Source: Axinella damicornis | Lineage: Eukaryota; Porifera; Demospongiae; Axinellida; Axinellidae | Direction: 5' to 3' | DNA length: 64,000 nucleotides | NCBI GenBank assembly: GCA_963931865.1 | Contig: OZ007513.1 | Span: 2,063,452 to 2,127,451, forward strand | Shown: one piece after another, positions 56,430 to 64,000 of the stretch | Layout of the letters: every line of letters starts with the position of its first letter | How positions within the stretch are numbered: position 1 is the stretch's first letter | Made by a program: the position numbers and the translations under genes | The notes under the pieces: generated by a model | Told to the model about the DNA's origin: nothing | Database searches by the model: none | The model's input: the letters and a program-made list of their open reading frames with translations, nothing else

Positions 56430-59016
56430 CTACAACGGCTGCACACTTTTCAAATAGGCCTTGTTTTTCGCAAGTCTCTCCCAGTCCTTTGCTCGAGTCG
56501 CCAGGTATTCTGCATCTTTGTTTGGCCACTGCCCCTGTTCATCACAAGCCACCTCCACGTCCATCCTCTCCCCGTTCCTCCAGACAGCAGCAGGCACCAG
56601 CCTATTCCTGATCCTCCTCATTTCTGCTTGACAGTCTTCAAGGAGGACATCACATTCAACCATTCTCAACACCGACACGTCTGCCTGCATGCCTGTAGTA
56701 AGAGGCAGTGACTAAATATCATAATGATAGTAGCTCGTGCACACTTAGTGCTGTCAATACACCAGCCAGCACAGCTTACACCACTGATAGGGTAGTGGCA
56801 GCAGGAAAAACAGGGGAGGGGCCGGGAAACTAGCAGCAAGGAATACTGCACAAGTGGGTCATGATCACTAGCAAGGAAATAGTAATGTACCTTATGATGT
56901 TAGTGCTGTTTCCCTACAGCTACATAGAGCATGTGATACTACTCTCATGTTGAGATGCATAACTCCACTATGGATATATGCACGACTGGAATCTGTATAA
57001 CCACATAAAGGAGGCCGAGAGTACTTTCAGTTGCCTCATTCCCAAGCTCCTCCCTGCGTGCATGGCCACGCGCAGGAGGGAGCATGGGAACGAGCTCTAC
57101 TTTTAGCACACCACTATAACTTACTGACCAGGGGATAGTGAGCCAATGAGGTGATCCTTGCTGATCAGAGTAGCCGGTGTGATCGTAACAGCCTTGATGA
57201 CATCATACAGTGGCATTCCTGCATGTAACAGCTTGCTCATGACTGTTGGAAGGTCATACGCAGGGCCGTGGATGCTTCCCTCATGGAGGTCAGTACTGAT
57301 ACTATCAGGCCAGAATCCTTGCTCAGCACAGGCTTCAGCCACTTTCCAGTTGAAAGACCCCTGTCCATGTCCAACATCAAAGCAGACTCCACGCCTCTTG
57401 GCCTCAAGTACGGCAGCATCTACCACCGGTGGACTCTTCTGTGTGTCTACGATGGTGTTAGAAAAGCCATGGTAGGCATGAGTGTAAATGTCCCCTTTTC
57501 TGAGGGATCCAGGGGCGCTGAGATGTCCTGCAGGGGGGAAAGAAGGGCCCATTATTATGCAAACTACAAGCGTGCAAATATACAAGCACGATTTACCGTA
57601 GGCGCTCTAATTATGCATCCTTTCTAATTCTGCGTCAAAATTCAATGTCTCAAACCAATAATTTCCAATAATGTGTCGCACTCCGGCAACTAATTTGCGT
57701 TAATGTGATTATAACGGCAGCATGGCAGCTAGCTCGAAGCACACACAGTACAGTTGAATGGAGAAGAGGGCTCATCACATCACTGCCTGTGAACGTTGAT
57801 GTATAAAGACACAGTTGCGATATGGCTGGGACATCAGTGAAGGTACGAGAAAGCAACTCACTTATGTATTCTGTGCCCCAGGATATGGACGCCCCATGTA
57901 GGAGAAAAGGCAGCGACAGTCCGACAACCGGGAACAAACACAACCGCTATGCAATAGCCTTGTCTACAATCGTCTGACTTGAGTACCTAGCGAGGTGTTT
58001 TCTAATCATGCGTCGAAGTTCGTCGCCGTTTGGCTGACCGAATTTCTATTGTTGTATTGCGTTTCATTTTTTGAGTGACGCATAATTAGAGCGCCTATGA
58101 TAGAAGCTGCCTATTATGCTTACTTAGCTCTTCTTGTGAATCTTTCTGCTAACAGGAAGTTAATTGGCAATGCTGGTTCGTAATACCATGCATTATCTCA
58201 TACACAGACTCACAAATATACCTGCATCTCCTGACGAGCCCAGAGGGACCGTTGAAAGGGAGTGGTGGACCATCAGCGGTAGACACACTTTTGAAGTGAC
58301 GGACAGAGCTCTCCTACAATGTCGTGAATGTTTACGTACATTAACAGTGCACTACCTACTACCAAGAGTACCACCAACCCCCTTCCGACAGCCCTCCCAT
58401 CCAAGCTCGTAAACCAAATCTACCGTAGTCGCTCATTATTATTGTAAGCGCAATGGAGGTACTACTGCATGGTTGCTGGGAGTTTTAAACTCAACAGCTG
58501 TTGAGATTATTTGTGTTGTCTGCCATCTTAAATGCAGCGTGCAATTACAAAATCATTAGACCAGGCAAATTTGATTCACAGTTTATCATCCCCACCTGCA
58601 CGATATTTGGGGGGATTCCAAACTCAGTGAGCTACGCTTAGTAACCGTGACCCGACTACGGTATTACCTGAATGCCTCCACCTCATGTTTCCCATTGTTG
58701 GCGATGTCGCTCGTGAGCCTCAGCTTCACCCCAACCACCATGTCCCTGTTGGCCTCAATGCACTGCAGACAGAGTTCCTCATCCACATCACTCAGACAGT
58801 CCAGCTCTCCCCCCTTTCCTGGATGGATAGATACATAGATAGACTACAACACCCTCAATACAGCAACAAATACGTGAATAAAATAACTATACTTACTGCT
58901 AAACAGGTCTGCCTTCCATATAATAATAAGGGGAAGGAGCACATATGAATCTGAATAGTAAGCATCCACATGACTCGACTCATTCCCAGCACCCCACCCA
59001 GCTTTTGTCACTAAAA

Positions 59017-59050
<34 letters not shown>

Positions 59051-59775
59051 TGGGAACAAGGCTGTGACATGACTACTTTGAGTGACACTTACCGTAGCCA
59101 CTTCAGCCAGCCTTTGACAGTCCCACTTTGGAGATGTGAAGAAAAGCCAGGATGTTGGTCTTCTGGGTTTCACAATAGCTTCGAAATGCACTGAATGTAT
59201 CAGCTCCTGCAGATCAGACAGGGCATTTCCGGTGATGTCTGTTAATAATTAAATCTCTATGTAGGATATAGCCTTCTCCCTTAACTACATTTGTTAATAA
59301 TCTAAGGTGATAATCATAATTGCGTTGGGTCAAAATAATCATGTAAGCAGTCTCATTCGCAAACTATTTTCATGGGTCAGAATGAACGATAGCCGGATTA
59401 ATTCTGGCTGAGATTACTAATAACTGGCTGTCCTCCTACATATCAAGACCCACCAGCACTTCCTGCATCCACGACAGTTGTGACTGCTCTCTTCAAGCAG
59501 CGCTGATCAGGGTCAATCCCCAGCACACTGCCGCCAGGGAAACCGTGTATATGCAGGTCGATCAGTCCAGGGCATACAATGCAACCCGAGGCATCAAACA
59601 CCTCCAACTCCTCCCTCGGCAAATCTGAACCCAAACTGTCCCCCACTGCAGCAACTTTATCTCCTTTGAGAAGAACGTCAAGAGGGCACTTTTCAAGCCC
59701 ATTTGCAGGATCAATGACTAGCCCATTCCTGATCAGCGTGAACTTCATACGTCCAGTCTCTGCTGTGGTCTCCAT
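56430..59775 (-). CDS. Amidohydrolase/deacetylase-like metalloenzyme (COG3964 type) with one internal TGA
   Basis: Six exons on the minus strand, all in phase: 59775-59454, 59206-59093, 58818-58668, 58313-58222, 57527-57129, 56692-56430; 447 codons including stop. Motifs of the amidohydrolase fold appear in order: LIDLHIHGFPGG (HxH metal ligands), VVGVKLRL (bridging Lys), PLMVHH, GDIYTHAYHG, STDLH (metal Asp) and a C-terminal QADVSVLRMVECD strand region. The family is COG3964, which includes the Atu3266-like deacetylases; the substrate is unknown here. Codon 142 (59105-59103) is TGA, aligned to a TGT Cys codon in the paralogue at 63.9 kb; every other exon is open. It is a recent nonsense mutation or, less likely, a selenocysteine codon. 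ATG 59790 is an alternative start. A mariner-like element occupies intron 4. Confidence 0.78.
57599..58097. mobile_element. 499-bp MITE with 18-bp perfect inverted ends
   Basis: TAGGCGCTCTAATTATGC at 57599-57616 and its exact reverse complement at 58080-58097. If the outer TA is the target duplication the element is Tc1/mariner-like. Lies in amidohydrolase intron 4. Confidence 0.8.
59017..59048. repeat. Run of 32 G inside a decayed foldback element
   Basis: Flanked by CATTCCCAGCACCCCACCCA on the left and ATGGGAACAAGGCT on the right, matching the foldback family. In amidohydrolase intron 2. Confidence 0.75.
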
Positions 59776-59958
59776 TCTGAGCTCCAGCATGCACCCACAA
59801 GTCCAGAGCCATCCCACTGTCACATGCTAACGTACTTATAATTATGTAAGTCACATGTGAGCTTTGCATAATCAAGTATACTTAGTGACAACCACGTGCA
59901 TGTAGACTGTATAAACAGCTTATAAGTATAGTCCAATTACACAGAGGCATGAGGAAGT

Positions 59959-62258
59959 TCAGATAACAGTGGCAATCTCCATGTCCTTTAAGGCCTTGTA
60001 GGGTACAGCACCGTCTGTTCTTCCACCAACCACCAAAAGCATATCGTTTGGAAGAACCACAGCTAGACAGTGAGATCTAGGAGTTAACATTCGGCTGGTC
60101 GCCTTCCACGTGTTGGATTCTGGATCGTAAGCGTACACGTCAACTGAGTGTGTACTATCTCGACCGTTGTCTTCAGCTGTACCACCAATCGCAAGCAACT
60201 GACCTCCAACAGAAGCATATGCAGAGCAGAATAATAGGGTTTCAGCAACGCTTTGCCATGGTCTACATCTTGTGTCCATCTTGTTTTTGTCAGGTGTTGG
60301 TAATTCTACTGCAGGTAGTTCATGATGAAGACCCAATGCTTTCTTCAGACGTGTTGCTACTGTTTGTGTATCCAGTTGCACAGCAATCAGATTCACCCTG
60401 AGTTCAGCCAGGGAGCATCTCCATGCTAATCGTGATGGTCCATGACCATCGGTGTTTATCCCACCCAATGAATAAATGTGGTCCTCGCAAACAACAAGTG
60501 ATGCATAGTCAAGTGAATGTGGCAAACTATCTGCAGTGAACCACTGTCTTGTCTCAGTATTCATTATCTCAACTGTGTTGAGATAACCGGCGGCGTCATC
60601 ACCTCCTCCAGCAACTATGAGTTCCTTCTCAGTGCAGACTGCAGCAGCATCCCACCGCTTGGTAGGCATGGGAGGGAAGTGCTTAGTCCACTTCCTGCTG
60701 GCGCCCCTTCCCGTGAGACTGAGGAGCTGGTTTGTTGGCTGTCCTAACCAACCTCCAATTCCAGTTAGCAGATCGTTGACAACTGCTAATGTGAACTGTG
60801 GATAGGGAAAATCTGGGAGTGTATTCCATGTCTGGCTGTCTGAATTGTACGCACAAATCCCCTCAGAATTTCTGGGACTAAAGTAAGCAGTGCTCCCACT
60901 GGCTGCCGATGATCCTCCACTGAGATAGATCTTAGCTTTCTCTCCTCCTTTGGCCCACCTCAGCTTGATAATACCCACTCTTTGTGTGGTTCTGCTAGCA
61001 GCATGTGGAATGTTCTGCTCACTATGGTGTACTTGCTGTTGCTGCTGCTTCTCTTGTTGTAGACTGCGTATCCTCTCCTCCTGCCGGAAGATTCTTTGCT
61101 CAAGGTTGACGGTCACTTGCTCATGTGTTTGATTCAACTCTCGCAGCTGTTTCTCCCTTGCATCTACCGTACACTGAAGTTCCTGAAATTGATGTGTAAG
61201 TTGCTGAATCTCCTGCAGCCTTGCCCTCACTGCCTCAGTTTTCTCTCCAAGTAGATGGTTTTTGGCGAGGAGATCAGACTGAAGAAGCTGAATTCGAATT
61301 CACTGCTGTTCATTCTGTTGCTCTAGTTCGCAGATTCTTCGTTGATAATCAGGAGAGATGTGTTGTGCTAAACTCTCAGTGTACTTTAGGTTCTTTTTCA
61401 GCTCAGCTAGACATCGGCAGATTTCATGAGCTGAAGGTCGTTCTCGGTCATCATCCTTGAGGCACTGAAGAGCAGTTGGTAGTAGAGGATGGTTTGGGTC
61501 GATGAGACTAATATGGGGATAACGGCGTTCAGCTTCTGGAATGGGCACATCCACTCTCCCCATAGGAATTCTAGCGTCTTGGATTTCTATGCTTCTGAAA
61601 CGCAATCCGGGGTCAGGAAATTGTCGACTGAGGACCTGAATGGTCAATACACCAAATGAAAAGCAATCTATCTTCTTGCCATACACAGGTGGCTCTTTCA
61701 GAGCTTCTGGAGGCATATAAACCGTTGCTCCTGGGCACATTGTTAGTGGGGTGATACGAGGGTCGACACTGACTAACTTTGACATTCCAAAGTCAGAAAT
61801 TTTCGCTTTGTTTCCCACCATTAAAACGTTGTTACTTGAAAGATCGCGATGAATGATGTCATTCGAGTGGAGATAGGCAAGTGCAAGCGCTACACCCTGG
61901 CAAATGTTTACCTGCATGAAATATGGAAGATGTTCATGGGATCGTTCCAAGTATCTTGTCAGGTTTTCTTCAGCCAACTCCATAAGCAACACTGGTAGGC
62001 CTGAGTCAGGATCACGCTGAATACCCAAGTATGAATGATGTGTGGGTGTTTTATCCCATTCAAAAACTGGCATTCTTGTTCGAATCGTCGAATGAGGGTC
62101 ACTGCGCCGGGATCATTCACTTTGAATAGGGCATTATGGAGGAGCTTTGCTGCACACTGAAGATCATCACACTTGGCCTTGCATACCACCCTATAGGACC
62201 CGCTTCCCAGAACTGCAGTTTTGATCAGTTCAACCATGTGATACTGGAACTCCGCCAT
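59959..62258 (-). pseudogene. Protein kinase-coiled-coil-kelch fusion with one frameshift and one stop
   Basis: Minus strand, apparently one exon from ATG 62258. N-lobe: glycine loop LGSGSYRVV, AAK lysine. Near 62033 one base is missing after HPHII; the kinase continues in the next frame with LPVLLMEL, HRDLSSNNVL, SDFGMSKL and MPPEAL, so all catalytic motifs are present. At 61300-61302 an in-frame TGA (EQQ, stop, IRIQ) separates the kinase from a Gln-rich coiled coil (about 61290-61010) and then kelch-type repeats (about 60960-59959; LIVAGGGDDA, YSLGGINTDG, LLAIGGTAED, LLVVGGRTDG). Kelch repeats form a beta-propeller for protein binding. Two lesions suggest a recent pseudogene or consensus errors; neither breaks a motif. 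I know of no vertebrate protein with this domain order. Confidence 0.78.
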
Positions 62259-62946
62259 AATTATCTCTGGGCCCAGATGCTAATTTGGCCCGCTACCATT
62301 ATTGTGGGCTGTAACAAAGGAAACACAACAACAGGTGAGTAGCTAGCTACAAGTAGCTAAACTGTAGTCAGCTGCAATTCAGAGTATGATGAAGTAGGTC
62401 ATAGTTCAGTCAACGGACAGGTTTATAGCTAGTCACAGGCCTGAATAAGTGAATAGCCACCACTCAACTACTAGCGTATAGGTAGCTAGCTACAACCTGT
62501 GTAACTTACAGGGCAGATATTGTACGGCAACTGCACCTGAAGGCTTGAAAATGTTGTCAAGTGAACATCGCCTGCAAACCAGGTGAGTGACAAGCTGCTG
62601 GCTAGCTAGCTACTAGTTAGCTATACAATCTCATACTGATTAACATACACTCACTTTCCTATAGCTGGCTACTGCTGCCTTCCATGCCATCTCCAGCTTA
62701 TGTATGGACTAGCTAGTACTCCACTGATAGGTTCCACCTTTGCAATCACCTGAATTTCTTCAAGGCATTCAATAAATGGCAGTAGCTAGATCTAGTGATG
62801 GATAAGGTTGTTGCTAAGTAAACTCTTAGGGCCAAGACCACCACTTTGAAGTACACCTTCAATAGCTATATATAGCTATGCAGGTAATTCTGTGATGATC
62901 AGCTGTGTGTCATGTGACTTGTAGCTGATATATACTTGCTAGACTG
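62259..62946. other. Divergent spacer between the kinase-kelch gene and amidohydrolase copy 2
   Basis: AGCTAGCTAC-rich, AT-rich sequence. No exon or strong repeat recognised. It would hold the promoters of both flanking genes. Confidence 0.4.
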
Positions 62947-63910
62947 ATGGAGAGCAGAACAAAGCCAAGTTGCAATTTAATGCTGATCAGGAATGGGCTA
63001 GTCATTGATCCTGCAAATGGGCTTGAAAAGTGCCCTCTTGACGTTCTTCTCAAAGGAGATAAAGTTGCCGCAGTGGGGGAGAGTTTGGGCCCAGATGTGT
63101 CGAGGGATGAGTTGGAGGTGTTTGATGCCTCGGGTTGTATTGTATGCCCTGGACTGATTGACCTGCACATACACGGTTTCCCTGGCGGCAGTGTGCTGGG
63201 GATTGACCCTGATCAGCAGTGCTTGAAGAGAGCAGTCACAACTGTTGTGGATGCAGGAAGTGCTGGTGGGTGTGGTTAGAAATAAAACATGTCATGGGTT
63301 GGGGTGCATTGAGCCACCTTTGCTGTGCGCTACAGGCAGTCCCTCTCTCCTTTCTATTATCCTTCCGTCTTCATAGCCTCGATCGTTCCCAGGCCTCTGC
63401 CCAGATTTTATCCACGGCTGTGAGATATATACGTCTGAACGGAGGCCTGGTAATGAGGCTACCTTCGCATTGGTGCATTCGAGTATCTGCATTCTGAAAC
63501 CTGCCGTGGGAGAGTTGTGGATAGTCTTGCAAGCTTGCTGCATTTACTGTAATGATGCACAAAAGTGACAAAATAAGCAATGCAAAATGGATATCTATGT
63601 GCTGCAGTATGCTATATCCAACCATTGACTGTGGTGGTCCATAGTTCCTGACAGGGAGCAATCAACAATAGCATACCTTCATGGATCTCTTTGAGTGTAG
63701 AAGAAAGCTTAAGCTTAAGTTTTAAGTGCAATTGCAGAGGTAGCCACAATATATAATATAATTATGATGCCCATACTTCTCTGGACTATGTAATAGGAGC
63801 AGATACATTCAGTGCATTTCGAAGCTATTGCCAAACCCAGAAGACCAACATCCTGGCTTTTCTTCACATCTCCAAAGTGGGACTGTCAAAGGCTGGTTGT
63901 AGTGGACATG
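62947..63910 (+). CDS. Amidohydrolase/deacetylase-like, second copy, runs off the window
   Basis: Exon 1 62947-63265 and exon 2 63797-63910 (GTGGGT and GTAAGT donors) match exons 1-2 of the minus-strand gene at 56.4-59.8 kb in phase and length (114 bp for exon 2). HxH is kept (LIDLHIHGFPGG). Exon 2 reads KAGCSGHG where the other copy has the TGA. The N-terminus differs (MESRTKPSCN). The rest lies beyond 64000. The intron carries a foldback-like element at 63374-63461 (TAGCCTCGATCGTTCCCAGG...AATGAGGCTA). The copies are inverted relative to each other around the kinase gene. Confidence 0.8.
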
Positions 63911-64000
63911 GTAAGTGTCCCATTCGTAGCACATGCAGGTGACAATTTATGCAGCTCTGCAACAATACAGTTTGCGGTGTGACTGGTTGTTGTTTTTTTC

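Noticed and set aside
57862..57963. Candidate amidohydrolase exon 4 on the minus strand reading GLSLPFLLHGASIS
   Set aside because: It lies inside the mariner-like element, breaks phase and contains a stop. The true exon 4 is 58313-58222 (PLMVHHSLSTVPL), which fits both neighbouring phases exactly.
58164..58412. Plus-strand open frame at 58.2-58.4 kb
   Set aside because: It is antisense to the real amidohydrolase exon 4.

Overview
The window is eukaryotic and almost certainly metazoan. Genes are split by GT-AG introns, intergenic space is wide and repeat-rich, and the gene content fits a demosponge: tandem-MATH TRAF-like proteins, AIG1-type GTPases, a kinase fused to kelch repeats, and many tiny foldback elements. 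The sponge assignment is an inference from gene families and style; no species marker is visible.

Layout. (1) 1-10.8 kb, plus strand: one large nuclear protein gene, eight phase-consistent exons, carrying a SUMO-interaction-like motif, three AT-hooks, RGR/Ser-rich tracts and a segment that closely matches the HD1 (Pygopus-binding) helix of BCL9/Legless. A broken copy of its 3' end lies at 13.15-13.4 kb. (2) 14-29.4 kb, plus strand: a tandem array of two-exon genes for about 130-residue, two-membrane-segment proteins of the CD225/dispanin (IFITM-like) type. Three copies look intact (A, B, D), one has an extended C-terminus (G), one has lost its ATG (F), and three are fragments. A conserved upstream module with an ETS-like AGGAAGTG core precedes three of them. 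(3) 29.8-32.2 kb, minus: a RING/TRAF-zinc-finger/two-MATH gene with one frameshift, bracketed by inverted repeats. (4) 32.4-53.8 kb: four AIG1/GIMAP-like GTPase genes (three minus, one plus) plus three C-terminal fragments, embedded in segmental duplications. One copy has a transposon inserted inside its P-loop; another has lost the DxxG glycine. Three share a promoter pair, a MEF2-like CTAAAAATAG and a bZIP-like TTACGTAA, about 90-130 bp upstream of the ATG. A 5'-truncated non-LTR retrotransposon sits at 40.6-42.3 kb. (5) 55-64 kb: a six-exon amidohydrolase (COG3964 / Atu3266-like) on the minus strand, intact except for one internal TGA where its divergent paralogue (plus strand, running off the end) has a Cys codon; between them lies a kinase-coiled-coil-kelch gene with two lesions.

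Mobile DNA: the dominant family is a foldback mini-element with TAGYCTCG...CGAGRCTA ends and 9-bp target-site duplications, several exact, ranging from about 400 bp down to 31 bp. If the family calls hold, the CD225, TRAF and GTPase clusters together look like a rapidly evolving innate-immunity neighbourhood. That reading is an inference from family membership and from the density of duplication and decay.
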